Source of the DNA: JAZDIU01 sp043804635
Lineage (GTDB): Bacteria; Chloroflexota; Dehalococcoidia; Dehalococcoidales; UBA2162
Assembly (NCBI GenBank): GCA_043804635.1
Contig: JAZDIU010000005.1
Coordinates: forward strand, 22,460-86,459
DNA length: 64,000 nucleotides
Direction: 5' to 3'
Under the pieces are notes generated by a model, which saw only the letters and a program-made list of their open reading frames with translations, was not told the origin of the DNA and ran no database searches. Positions 32,597 through 41,099 of this stretch are shown piece after piece. Numbering within the stretch: the stretch's first letter is position 1; each line of letters opens with the position of its first letter. Position numbers and translations under genes: made by a program.

Positions 32597-33442
32597 CTAA
32601 AGAACCGCTTGCTTGTGCCGGGCAGCGTGGCACTGGAGATTGACCGCTACCGGCAGGCTGGCGATGTGGGCGGGAAAAGTCTCGATATGGACTGCCAAAG
32701 CCGTCACTCGGCCACCGTATCCCATAGGCCCGATACCAAGGTTATTGACCTTTTTTAGGATTTCTCTTTCCAGGTCAGCCGTTTCAGGATCGGGATTGGG
32801 TTTGCCGACTTCTCTCATTAAGGCCCGTTTAGCCAGGTCGAAACTTTTTTCTACCGTTCCCCCGATGCCGACTCCGATAATACCGGGAGGACAAGGATTA
32901 GAACTCGCCTCCTCGACGGCTTTGACCACGGAATCGATAATACCCTGCCGTCCCTGTGCCGGGGTTAACATAAACAGGCGGGACATATTCTCGGCACCGC
33001 CGCCTTTAGGCACTACAGTGATTTTCAGTTTGTCACCGGGAACGATCTCGGTATGAATTACCGCCGGGGTATTATCTTTAGTATTGACCCGGGCGGAAAA
33101 CGGCTGTTTGACCATAGACTTGCGCAAATATCCTTTAGTGTATCCCTCACATACTCCTTGATTAATGGCTTCGTAGAGATTACCGCCAGTGATATGAACG
33201 TCCTGCCCCATTTCAAGATAGACTACCGCCACGCCGCAGTCCTGGCAGATAGCCACCGCCTCTTCCTGTGCCAGCTTGGCATTTTCCAGAATCTGGTCTA
33301 GAGCTTGCTGGCCCATCGGTGATTCTTCCGTCTGGCGGGCTTTTTTAAGGGCTTCGAGGGTATCGGGCGGGAGGGAGAAGTTTGCCTCCTGGCATAAACG
33401 TGAAATGGTTTCGGCTATTTGCTTTACTTCGATGTTCCTCAA
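32597..33442 (-). CDS. class I fumarate hydratase, alpha (N-terminal) subunit
   Basis: A 281-residue subunit carrying the 4Fe-4S cluster of two-subunit fumarase. Candidate cluster cysteines are in AICQDCGVAVVYLE (about residue 65), NPCPPGIIGVGIGG (about 188) and the C-terminal NLQCHAARHK. PKGGGAENMSRLFML is the substrate-binding segment. The start codon is TTG (33442) with GAGG 9 bases upstream. Its beta partner is at 27818-28372. It converts fumarate and malate, linking the malic enzyme upstream to the succinate/fumarate enzymes downstream. Confidence 0.93.
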   Translation of the reverse strand: MRNIEVKQIAETISRLCQEANFSLPPDTLEALKKARQTEESPMGQQALDQILENAKLAQEEAVAICQDCGVAVVYLEMGQDVHITGGNLYEAINQGVCEGYTKGYLRKSMVKQPFSARVNTKDNTPAVIHTEIVPGDKLKITVVPKGGGAENMSRLFMLTPAQGRQGIIDSVVKAVEEASSNPCPPGIIGVGIGGTVEKSFDLAKRALMREVGKPNPDPETADLEREILKKVNNLGIGPMGYGGRVTALAVHIETFPAHIASLPVAVNLQCHAARHKQAVL

Positions 33443-33456
33443 TTACTTTGCCTCTT

Positions 33457-34806
33457 TCAGTCTTCGGGTGCCGGGGGGATAAATCCCTCTCTCATTAACA
33501 GAGCTGTTATTTCCCGGGACTGCCTTATCATCGTTTCAGCTTGCTCGGTTAATTCTTCAGCACTGGCTTTAATCCGGGCAACCCCTTGCTCCTGGGCTTT
33601 CATTGCCACCGCCACGGCGGTACGGACAAAAACTGCCCATTCTGCCATAGTCGGGGCGATATTATCTTCGCTAATGCCCCGGTCCTCGGCGCATTTGGCT
33701 ATTTCATAAGCAGCGGCGATGCACATTTCATCGGTGATCGTCTTTGCCCTGACATCAAGGGCGCCTCGGAAGAGTCCGGGAAAGACTATGGAGTTATTCA
33801 CCTGGTTAGGAAAATCAGACCTGCCGGTAGCTACGATTCTGGCTCCGGCCTCTTTTGCCTCCCAGGGCCAGATTTCCGGAATGGGATTAGCACAGGCGAA
33901 GAGAATGGCGTCTTTAGCCATACCCTTGACCCATTCCGGCAGAATTACTCCCGGTCCCGATTTCGATAGCGAAATACAGACATCGCTTCCCTTTAGAGCT
34001 TCACGAATTCCGCCGGTCCTCTTTTCCGGATTAGTCTTTAGAACCAACTCCCACTTATAAGGGTTCTCTTTTTGTATCAGTTTAAGGTCTTTTCTGTCAG
34101 GACGCAGAATGCCTTTACTATCGACAACTATGGTATTTTCCGGCTTAAAACCATCGGCAAAGAGTATTCTTAATATGGCGATGTTGGCGGCACCGGAGCC
34201 GATAGCCGTCAGTTTAACCTGCTCTTTTTTCTTACCGGTAATTTTAAGTGCATTGACCAGACCGGCAAGGGTAACAGCGGCTGTCCCCTGTTCATCATCG
34301 TGCCAGACCGGTATTTCCATTTCCTTACGCAACCGTTCAAGGATATAAAAGCATTTGGGATTGGAGATATCCTCCAGATTTATGCCGCCGAAAGATGGCT
34401 GCAGCCATTTTACCGCATTGATTATTTCATCCGGGTCTTTAGTTCCGAGGCAGATAGGCACTGCGTCCACTCCGCCGAGGTACTTAAATAAAAGTGACTT
34501 GCCCTCCATCACCGGCATACCGGCTTCAGGACCGATATCACCCAGCCCAAGGACCCGAGTGCCATCGGAGACCACGGCTATCGTGTTCCACTTATTGGTA
34601 TACTCATAGACTTTTTCTTTATCTTTCTGGATAGCCTTGCAGGGTTCGGCTACGCCCGGTGTGTACCAGATGGCGAAGTCGTCAAAGCTGCGAACGGCAC
34701 ATTTGGGAACGGTCTGCATTTTGCCGCGATAGAAAGGATGGAGTCTCATCGCATCCTCAGCCGGCTTGCGGGCTTTTGCCAGCAGTTCCTCTTTACTTGT
34801 TTTCAT
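33457..34806 (-). CDS. NAD(P)-dependent malic enzyme
   Basis: A 449-residue oxidative-decarboxylating malate dehydrogenase making pyruvate, CO2 and NAD(P)H. The family signatures are AIWYTPGVAEPCKAI (about residue 45), VLGLGDIGPEAGMPVMEGK, the metal-binding INLEDISNPKCF and IPVWHDDEQGTAAVTLAGL. A Rossmann region LTAIGSGAANIAILRIL follows. It lacks the phosphotransacetylase-like domain of longer bacterial malic enzymes. It lies 14 bases upstream of fumarase alpha. Confidence 0.95.
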   Translation of the reverse strand: MKTSKEELLAKARKPAEDAMRLHPFYRGKMQTVPKCAVRSFDDFAIWYTPGVAEPCKAIQKDKEKVYEYTNKWNTIAVVSDGTRVLGLGDIGPEAGMPVMEGKSLLFKYLGGVDAVPICLGTKDPDEIINAVKWLQPSFGGINLEDISNPKCFYILERLRKEMEIPVWHDDEQGTAAVTLAGLVNALKITGKKKEQVKLTAIGSGAANIAILRILFADGFKPENTIVVDSKGILRPDRKDLKLIQKENPYKWELVLKTNPEKRTGGIREALKGSDVCISLSKSGPGVILPEWVKGMAKDAILFACANPIPEIWPWEAKEAGARIVATGRSDFPNQVNNSIVFPGLFRGALDVRAKTITDEMCIAAAYEIAKCAEDRGISEDNIAPTMAEWAVFVRTAVAVAMKAQEQGVARIKASAEELTEQAETMIRQSREITALLMREGFIPPAPED

Positions 34807-34824
34807 TCGGCGTTCTCCACAATA

Positions 34825-36030
34825 TTATTTAGCTCCAGTGGAATCACCTTCAATAATCAGCTTCCTTAGTGCGACGACCATTTCCGGTGAGTCAATCTGC
34901 ATCGGGCACCTTACTTTACAACGACCGCAGGTCAGGCAGGTATAAGCCAGAGCGGCGGCCTTTTCAGTGTTCCCGCTAATCGCTTCTGCCATAACCGCAC
35001 CGACACCGGCAAAGTACTTATCGCCAAAGTGTCCGGTGGTCACAGCATAGACGGGACACTCATAAAGACACCCACCGCACCTGAGACAATAGAGCGCTTG
35101 TCTTAATATCGGATGTGTGGCTAATTTCGTCCTACCGGCATCCAGAAAGATAACATGCATCTCTTTCGGCCCGTGTGCTCCATAGGTAGTTACCTTTTCG
35201 ATGTCACCGGTCTTGCTGGGACCGGAAATGAGATTTACATAGGATGGGACAGTATAGTTAGCGTATCTCCAGGTTACTTCGGCGACTTTGTAGGCATCAC
35301 CCAGGGTCGGGACCAATTTTTCCATACCGATTATGGCAATGTGAACCGGCGGCAGACCGGTAGACAAACGGGCATTGCCCTCATTCTCGATAATGAACAG
35401 CGTTCCGGTATCAGCCGCAACCACGTTGGCACCGCTTATCCCGATATCAGCCAGGACGTATTTCTCTCTTAATAAGTGCCTTGCCGTAGCGACTAACTTG
35501 GCAATATCCGCCGCAAGTTCTTCGCGAGTAAGTTTAGAGAAAAGTTCGGCAACGTCTTCCTTTGGGACGTGAATTGCCGGCGAAAGGATATGCATCGGTC
35601 TCGAATTAAGTTTCTGAATGATAAATTCACCTAAGTCCGTTTCAAAGACCTGGTTGCCATCCGCTTCCAGATGATGGCGCAGGTCGATTTCCTCGCAGGT
35701 CATACTTTTGGCTTTGACGATAAGTTTGCCCGTCCCGACCAGGTTCTTCACGATTTTCAGGGCGTCTTCGGGTGTCCTGGCAATATAAGTTTTTGCTTTG
35801 TTGTATTCGAAAGCCTCACAGGCCTGCTTAACTAGCTTGTCCATATCACCGACGGCTTTCGCCTTTATTTCCAGCACTTCCTCTGCCATCTTGATAGTAT
35901 GAGGAAACTTCTTGAGTGCGGCATTCGTATTACCCCGGTAGCTGACAATAGCCCGAGATAAAGCCAGCCTTATGCGCTCGTTATGAGCAGCATCCATTAT
36001 CTCTTTTTTATATTCACTAAAAACAGACAT
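34825..36030 (-). CDS. LutB/LldF-like LUD-domain iron-sulfur protein
   Basis: A 401-residue protein with an N-terminal LUD domain (KSMTCEEIDLRHHLEADG, ISGANVVAADTGTLFIIENE) and two C-terminal 4Fe-4S motifs, CLRCGGCLYECPVY (about residue 314) and CLTCGRCKVRCPMQ (about 366). It resembles LutB of the lactate-utilisation complex. It pairs with the CCG-domain protein one base upstream, but no LutC and no FAD-linked lactate or glycolate oxidase is present. In this operon it may pass electrons between C4 dehydrogenases and quinone or ferredoxin; this is inference. Confidence 0.88.
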   Translation of the reverse strand: MSVFSEYKKEIMDAAHNERIRLALSRAIVSYRGNTNAALKKFPHTIKMAEEVLEIKAKAVGDMDKLVKQACEAFEYNKAKTYIARTPEDALKIVKNLVGTGKLIVKAKSMTCEEIDLRHHLEADGNQVFETDLGEFIIQKLNSRPMHILSPAIHVPKEDVAELFSKLTREELAADIAKLVATARHLLREKYVLADIGISGANVVAADTGTLFIIENEGNARLSTGLPPVHIAIIGMEKLVPTLGDAYKVAEVTWRYANYTVPSYVNLISGPSKTGDIEKVTTYGAHGPKEMHVIFLDAGRTKLATHPILRQALYCLRCGGCLYECPVYAVTTGHFGDKYFAGVGAVMAEAISGNTEKAAALAYTCLTCGRCKVRCPMQIDSPEMVVALRKLIIEGDSTGAK

Positions 36031-36031
36031 C

Positions 36032-37033
36032 TCACTTCACCGCCATCGCTAATATTTGAGTCAAATCGAGGACTTCGACATTGTTAACTTTTAATGCTTC
36101 GAGCCCGGTCTTTAGCTGCATAACACACCCCGGACAATGAGTTACGATAATCTCAGCACCGGTCTCAACTAGCTCTTTTGCCCGGTTGACGGCTAGAATC
36201 TCGCTTAATTCCGGGAATACAGCTTCAAAACCACCGCCGCCGCCGCAGCAAGTCGCCCACTCCCGCGTGGTCCACGCTGGCTCAACGAATTCGATACCTT
36301 TGATAGCTTTTAATATTTTCCGCGGCTCTTCCACTAGCCCCAGGTACCGCACCAGCTGGCAGGGGTCGTGGTAGGTGACTTTAACCTTTTTCGGGTAATT
36401 CAAGTCCAGGGAAGAAATACCTTCGGCAACTACCTCGGTGAAATGCTTTACTTCTAAATTGCCATCAGCGCTGCTGGGGATAAGACGTTTTAGAGTAAAG
36501 GTACAGGAAGGAACGATGCTGATAATCCGTTTTACCCCCTTAGATTTTAGCGTATCATATACGCTGCGAGCGTGCTGGGTAAACTCTTTTTCCATCCCGA
36601 TGTAATGCAGTAGCCCGCCGCAGCAGGGCTCGTCTTCAGCCAGATAGCCGAACTTTATTCCCAGACGGTCAAGGACTTTGACAGCATCCCTGAGCGGCTG
36701 AGCATTAGAGTCGCCACCCTTGCCTACCACGCGGCGAAGGATTCCACCGGCATCAATGCCGAGCTTTTTAGTGAAACCAGCCATACTCATCGCCATTTCG
36801 GTGCTGAGGGGACCCTTATCTATCTTCCTAATCAAGCCCATCAGCGATTCGAGTTCGCCCATATACTGGTAGCCGCAGCCGGCAAAGAAGATTGTTTCTC
36901 CACTTTTTGGAAGATGGAGGTCTTTAGCCCAGTTAGCTCCCGTACCCTTGGGAACGCCCATTAGATTGTGCTTGGAAGTGATATTATCAGCCAGATAGGC
37001 TAAACCGGGAGGAATTAATTCTTTGTTACTCAT
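36032..37033 (-). CDS. CCG-domain heterodisulfide-reductase-like Fe-S protein (LutA/HdrB/GlcF type)
   Basis: A 333-residue protein with cysteine-rich CCG motifs: AGCGYQY (about residue 53), DEPCCGGLLHY (about 140), HDPCQLVRYLGL and CCGGGGGFEA with a following THCPGC. Such domains bind unusual non-cubane or 4Fe-4S clusters and exchange electrons with thiols, quinones or flavoproteins. One base separates it from the LUD-domain partner. It most resembles LutA and the C-terminal half of GlcF/HdrD. Its redox partner is not evident. Confidence 0.88.
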   Translation of the reverse strand: MSNKELIPPGLAYLADNITSKHNLMGVPKGTGANWAKDLHLPKSGETIFFAGCGYQYMGELESLMGLIRKIDKGPLSTEMAMSMAGFTKKLGIDAGGILRRVVGKGGDSNAQPLRDAVKVLDRLGIKFGYLAEDEPCCGGLLHYIGMEKEFTQHARSVYDTLKSKGVKRIISIVPSCTFTLKRLIPSSADGNLEVKHFTEVVAEGISSLDLNYPKKVKVTYHDPCQLVRYLGLVEEPRKILKAIKGIEFVEPAWTTREWATCCGGGGGFEAVFPELSEILAVNRAKELVETGAEIIVTHCPGCVMQLKTGLEALKVNNVEVLDLTQILAMAVK

Positions 37034-37044
37034 CCTTTTTATCC

Positions 37045-37917
37045 TTACCTCGATTTCGTCAGCAGTTTAACGATATCGCTGGGTCTTTCAGCCACCGGCA
37101 CTCCGGCTTTACTGAAAGCGTCGATTTTCGATTTAGCGGTGCCGGCACTACCCATAATGATGGCTCCAGCGTGCCCCATACGCTTTCCCGGCGGAGCCAT
37201 CCTGCCGGCAATATAGGCGACCACTGGTTTGGGATATTTGGTATCGATAATATATTGCGCCGCCAGTTCTTCGGCGTTACCGCCGATTTCACCGATTAAA
37301 ACAACTTCTTTAGTTTCATCATCGTCTTTGAACATCTTAAGTAATTTAATGAAATCCAACCCGACAATCGGGTCGCCGCCCAGACCCAGGCAGGTGCTCT
37401 GCCCCATACCGGCTTCAGTAATCGCCCAGGCAATCTCATAAGTGAGAGTGCCACTTCTGGAAGCGATACCAACGTTCCCCGGTCTAAAAATGTGGTTAGG
37501 CATTATGCCAACCTTCGTCTTGTGTGACGGGCTGATGACGCCGGGACAGTTGGGACCGACCATAATGATATCCCTTTTCCCGATTTTACTGACGAATTCG
37601 ATAGAGTCTCTTTGGGCGATACCGTCGGTAATCACCACCACCACTTTGAGATTATTGTCGATAGCTTCTAGAACAGCACTACGGGCAAGCCTAGCTGGAA
37701 CAAAGATAATAGACGTGTTAACCCCGTGTTTCTGAACTGTTTCCGCTATGGTATTGTAAACTGGGACACCTTCGACTTCCTGCCCCCCTTTACCCGGTGT
37801 TACGCCGGCAACCACCTTGGTGCCGTATTTTAACATCAAAGATGTATGGAATTTGCCTTCATTGCCAGTTATGCCCTGAACGACGACTCTGGTGTTTGAA
37901 TCAACTACTATGCTCAT
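37045..37917 (-). CDS. sucD: succinyl-CoA ligase, alpha subunit
   Basis: A 290-residue subunit that binds CoA and carries the phosphohistidine during succinyl-CoA + NDP + Pi to succinate + NTP. CoA-binding GITGNEGKFHTSLML is at residue 15, MVGPNCPGVISP at about 120, and the active-site histidine is in GKRMGHAGAIIMG (about residue 248). The start overlaps the beta-subunit stop by one base. Confidence 0.96.
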   Translation of the reverse strand: MSIVVDSNTRVVVQGITGNEGKFHTSLMLKYGTKVVAGVTPGKGGQEVEGVPVYNTIAETVQKHGVNTSIIFVPARLARSAVLEAIDNNLKVVVVITDGIAQRDSIEFVSKIGKRDIIMVGPNCPGVISPSHKTKVGIMPNHIFRPGNVGIASRSGTLTYEIAWAITEAGMGQSTCLGLGGDPIVGLDFIKLLKMFKDDDETKEVVLIGEIGGNAEELAAQYIIDTKYPKPVVAYIAGRMAPPGKRMGHAGAIIMGSAGTAKSKIDAFSKAGVPVAERPSDIVKLLTKSR

Positions 37918-39053
37918 TATTCCTTCTTTAATTTTATCACTTCTTTAATTGCCATTTCCATTTGAGGATAAGATTTAATACCCGCCTGACGAAGTATTTC
38001 CTTCCCTTCCGTCTCATTAGTCCCGACCATTCTAACCGCTATCGGCTTTTTTACCGTTGCTTCTTTCAGTGCCTGAACAACCGCTTCAGCGACGATATCG
38101 CACCGGGTTATCCCGCCCAGGACATTCACTAATAGTACTTTTACGTCCGGCTTGGACATCACAAGCAATATTCCCTTCTTGGTTATCTCCACATTTCCCC
38201 CGCCGCCGATATCGAGGAAGTTTGCCGGACTACCCCCCAGGAGGCTAACCATATCCAGAGTGGACATTACCAACCCGGCACCATTACCAACTATCCCTAT
38301 ATCCCCTGATAAGTCGACATAAGCCAGCCTTTGTTTTCTAGCCTCGGCTTCCAGAGGCGTATCTTCTTCTCTGGATAAGCTCCTTTCCTCAAATTCGGGG
38401 TGGCGGAAGATAGCATTATCATCAATTATTATCCGGGCATCAGCCGCCATAAATTCACCCGAAGCGATTTTGACTACCGGATTTAGCTCGACCAGTTCGG
38501 CATCATTTTCTATTGCCGCTTTGTACAGAGCACTGAGAATCGAGGCAAGTCTGATAGCGTCGCTTTTAGCGAGTTTGAACGTGTTTAACATCTTTTCAGC
38601 TTGAGATTGGGTAAAGCCGGTAGCAAAGTCTATCAATTGCCTCGATATTTTACCCGGACTGGCCCGGGCGACCTCTTCGATATCGACTCCCCCTTCAGTG
38701 GAAGCCAGTACAATGAAAGTCCTGGCTTGCCTGTCGATTGTTACCGAAGCGTAGAACTGCGAAACGATATCCAGCTTTTCCTCGACAAGCAAGCTTCTGA
38801 CCACACAATCTTTGATAATTTTACCGATAAGGCTCGAGGCTATTTTCTGTGCCCCGGCGGCATTTTCCGCAAACTGGATTCCACCCGCCTTACCCCGCCC
38901 GGCAACTAGTATTTGTGCTTTCAAAACTGCTGGTTTGCCAATCTGGCGGAATGCTGCCTCAGCTTTTTCAGGGCTGTTTATTACCTCCCCTTTTGGTACC
39001 GGTATGCCATATTTCTTTAATATATTTTTAGCTTCAAACTCAAAAAGTTTCAT
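37917..39053 (-). CDS. sucC: succinyl-CoA ligase, beta subunit
   Basis: A 378-residue ATP-grasp subunit that determines nucleotide use. KKYGIPVPKGEVI and VLKAQILVAGRGKAGGI are the ATP-grasp N-terminal features, VELNPVV lies near the metal site, and the ligase domain has LDIGGGGNVE and NVLGGITRCDIVAEAV. It overlaps sucD by one base and lies 7 bases downstream of the carboxyltransferase gene. Confidence 0.96.
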   Translation of the reverse strand: MKLFEFEAKNILKKYGIPVPKGEVINSPEKAEAAFRQIGKPAVLKAQILVAGRGKAGGIQFAENAAGAQKIASSLIGKIIKDCVVRSLLVEEKLDIVSQFYASVTIDRQARTFIVLASTEGGVDIEEVARASPGKISRQLIDFATGFTQSQAEKMLNTFKLAKSDAIRLASILSALYKAAIENDAELVELNPVVKIASGEFMAADARIIIDDNAIFRHPEFEERSLSREEDTPLEAEARKQRLAYVDLSGDIGIVGNGAGLVMSTLDMVSLLGGSPANFLDIGGGGNVEITKKGILLVMSKPDVKVLLVNVLGGITRCDIVAEAVVQALKEATVKKPIAVRMVGTNETEGKEILRQAGIKSYPQMEMAIKEVIKLKKE

Positions 39054-39060
39054 ATTTCTC

Positions 39061-40629
39061 CTATGTGGGCATAACGCCGTGCTTCTTCCACGGTCTTTCC
39101 TCCTCTTTGCTCAACGTCATTTCCAGAGCTTCAATCAGTCTGGGTCTGGTATCCGCTGGGTCGATAACATCGTCCACGTGGAGGTGTTCGGCGGCTTTGT
39201 AAGGATTAGCAAATTCCTCACGGTATTGCTTTATTTTTTGTTGTAACAGCTTTTCTGGGTCTTTCGCCTGCTCAAGTTCTCTTCTGAATATAATCGGCGC
39301 CGCGCCTTCAGCACCCATTACGGCAAGCTCGGTAGTCGGCCAGCAGAAGACGAAGTCGGCACCCAAATCCCGGCTACACATTCCAAGATATGAACCACCG
39401 TAGGCTTTCCTTATGGTTACGGTCAGCTTAGGTACCGTTGCCTCAGAATACGCATAAAGCATCTTGGCACCGTGTCTGATTATTCCGCCCCATTCCTGGT
39501 CGGTGCCGGGTAGATAGCCGGGGACATCAACTAAATTGATAACCGGAATATTGAAAGCATCGCAGAACCGGATAAAACGGGAAGCTTTATCGCTGGCATC
39601 GATATCCAGACACCCCGCCTTCGACATCGGCTGGTTCGCAATTATACCCACCGTCCAGCCATTAAGTCTCGAAAAACAGGTTATTATATTGGTAGCAAAG
39701 AGCGGGAATAGCTCGAAGTAATTTTTCTTACCATCTTTTCTCTGGTCGAACACTTTTTCAATAATCTTGTGCATATCATAAGGCTGGGCTGGGTTAGTGG
39801 GGACGACATCAAAGAGGGTTTTATCCTTTCGGCCGGGCTTATCTCCCCAGCTAATCTTCGGCGGCATTTCTCGATTGCTCGCCGGTAAATAGCCCAGCAA
39901 CTCTCTAATGTTCTGAAAGCATTCTTCTTCAGTATTCTCAGAGCGGCAAACGACGCCCGCTTTTTTCTGCGCAACTATTGCTCCGCCAAGTTCAACTTCG
40001 CTAATCTCCTGACCCAGGACCGCTTTGACTACCCTAGGTCCGGTAATGAAAGCACAACTGATATCTTTGACCATAAAAATAAAATCCATTAGTGCCGGTG
40101 AGTATACCGCACCACCGGCATTGGGACCGAGGATAGCACATATCTGGGGGATAATGCCGGAAGCTAAAACGTTCCTGTAAAAAATCTGGCCGAAACCGGA
40201 CAGGGAATCGACCCCGTCCTGAATTCTGGCTCCCCCTGAGTCGTTAAGCCCGATAACCGGACAGCCGGCTTTGACTGCATTATCGATTGCCTGGCAAATC
40301 TTCCTGCCGTGTATTTCAGCGATGGTGCCGCCGTTGCTGGTGAAGTCCTGTGCGTAAACATAAACTTTTCGGCCGTCGATTTGCCCGTAGCCGGTAATCA
40401 CAGCATCTGCCGGCACGTCGTCGATAGCCCCACGGCTCCGGGCGAGCATCCCTGTCTCTCGGAATGTCCCCTTATCCAGTAAAACGTCCATCCGTTCCCG
40501 AGCTGTCAGTTTGCCCCGCTTTTTCTGAGCCTCGACCCGCTCCTTGCCACCCATCTCGGCGACTTTCCGTCGCCGCTCTTCCAGCTCAGAGAGCAATTTC
40601 TCTTTTGCTTGTCTATCTCTGTCTGCCAT
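39061..40629 (-). CDS. methylmalonyl-CoA decarboxylase / propionyl-CoA carboxylase carboxyltransferase subunit
   Basis: A 522-residue biotin-dependent carboxyltransferase. The crotonase-like halves are clear. The N-terminal half has LNDSGGARIQDGVDSL (about residue 122) and LGPNAGGAVYSPAL. The C-terminal half has VDVPGYLPGTDQEWGGIIRHGAK and the acyl-CoA oxyanion region KAYGGSYLGMCSRDLGADFV, with AVMGAEGAA. It moves CO2 between carboxybiotin and propionyl-CoA/methylmalonyl-CoA. No biotin carrier, carboxylase or Na+-pump subunit is in the window, so MmdA-type decarboxylase and PccB-type carboxylase cannot be separated. It is 3 bases downstream of the epimerase gene. Confidence 0.93.
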   Translation of the reverse strand: MADRDRQAKEKLLSELEERRRKVAEMGGKERVEAQKKRGKLTARERMDVLLDKGTFRETGMLARSRGAIDDVPADAVITGYGQIDGRKVYVYAQDFTSNGGTIAEIHGRKICQAIDNAVKAGCPVIGLNDSGGARIQDGVDSLSGFGQIFYRNVLASGIIPQICAILGPNAGGAVYSPALMDFIFMVKDISCAFITGPRVVKAVLGQEISEVELGGAIVAQKKAGVVCRSENTEEECFQNIRELLGYLPASNREMPPKISWGDKPGRKDKTLFDVVPTNPAQPYDMHKIIEKVFDQRKDGKKNYFELFPLFATNIITCFSRLNGWTVGIIANQPMSKAGCLDIDASDKASRFIRFCDAFNIPVINLVDVPGYLPGTDQEWGGIIRHGAKMLYAYSEATVPKLTVTIRKAYGGSYLGMCSRDLGADFVFCWPTTELAVMGAEGAAPIIFRRELEQAKDPEKLLQQKIKQYREEFANPYKAAEHLHVDDVIDPADTRPRLIEALEMTLSKEEERPWKKHGVMPT

Positions 40630-40632
40630 ATA

Positions 40633-41034
40633 TTATTCCACAGGCTCGACTAACTCTATCATTACCTTCGTTCCTTTCGGATTAAGGAAGGCGATGCTGC
40701 TGTTACCAGCGCCTTTTCGCGGTTTCTCATCGATGAGAGGGATACCTTTCTTGGTCAGTTCCCTCAGGCTTTCCTTAATATCGGTCACACCCAGAGCAAT
40801 ATGGTGCAGCCCTTCGCCCTTCTTTTCAATGAACTTATTGAGTGCTCCCTGTGGGTCGGTGGATTCGAGAAGCTCAATCATACTCTCGCCAACCGGGATA
40901 AGGGCTGCTTTCATCTTAGCTTCGGTAAACACTTCTATGTCTTTAACCTTAAGTCCCAGGGCATCGGTATAGAGCTTAATCGCCTCGTCGATATTTTTTA
41001 CCGCTACCCCGATATGGTCTATCCTGGTTATCAT
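40633..41034 (-). CDS. mce: methylmalonyl-CoA epimerase
   Basis: A 133-residue vicinal-oxygen-chelate enzyme that interconverts (R)- and (S)-methylmalonyl-CoA. Metal ligands fit RIDHIGVAV (His about residue 7), GLHHIALGV and VMIELVEP at the C-terminus. Length and motif order match the family. It is the first gene of the C4-metabolism operon, with GGAGGG before the ATG and a good promoter 37-65 bases upstream. Methylmalonyl-CoA mutase is not encoded in the window. Confidence 0.94.
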   Translation of the reverse strand: MITRIDHIGVAVKNIDEAIKLYTDALGLKVKDIEVFTEAKMKAALIPVGESMIELLESTDPQGALNKFIEKKGEGLHHIALGVTDIKESLRELTKKGIPLIDEKPRKGAGNSSIAFLNPKGTKVMIELVEPVE

Positions 41035-41070
41035 TACTCCCTCCGGTTATAGCACGAAAAACACTAGAGC

Positions 41071-41099
41071 ATTTTATCCTTTCTGCGGGTAGCAGTCAA
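41071..41099 (-). promoter_or_regulatory. promoter of the C4-metabolism operon
   Basis: On the minus strand TTGACT (41094-41099), a 17-base spacer and TAAAAT (41071-41076). This predicts a transcript start near 41064 and a 5' leader of about 30 bases before mce. A second, weaker TATAAC lies closer to the gene. Confidence 0.6.
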
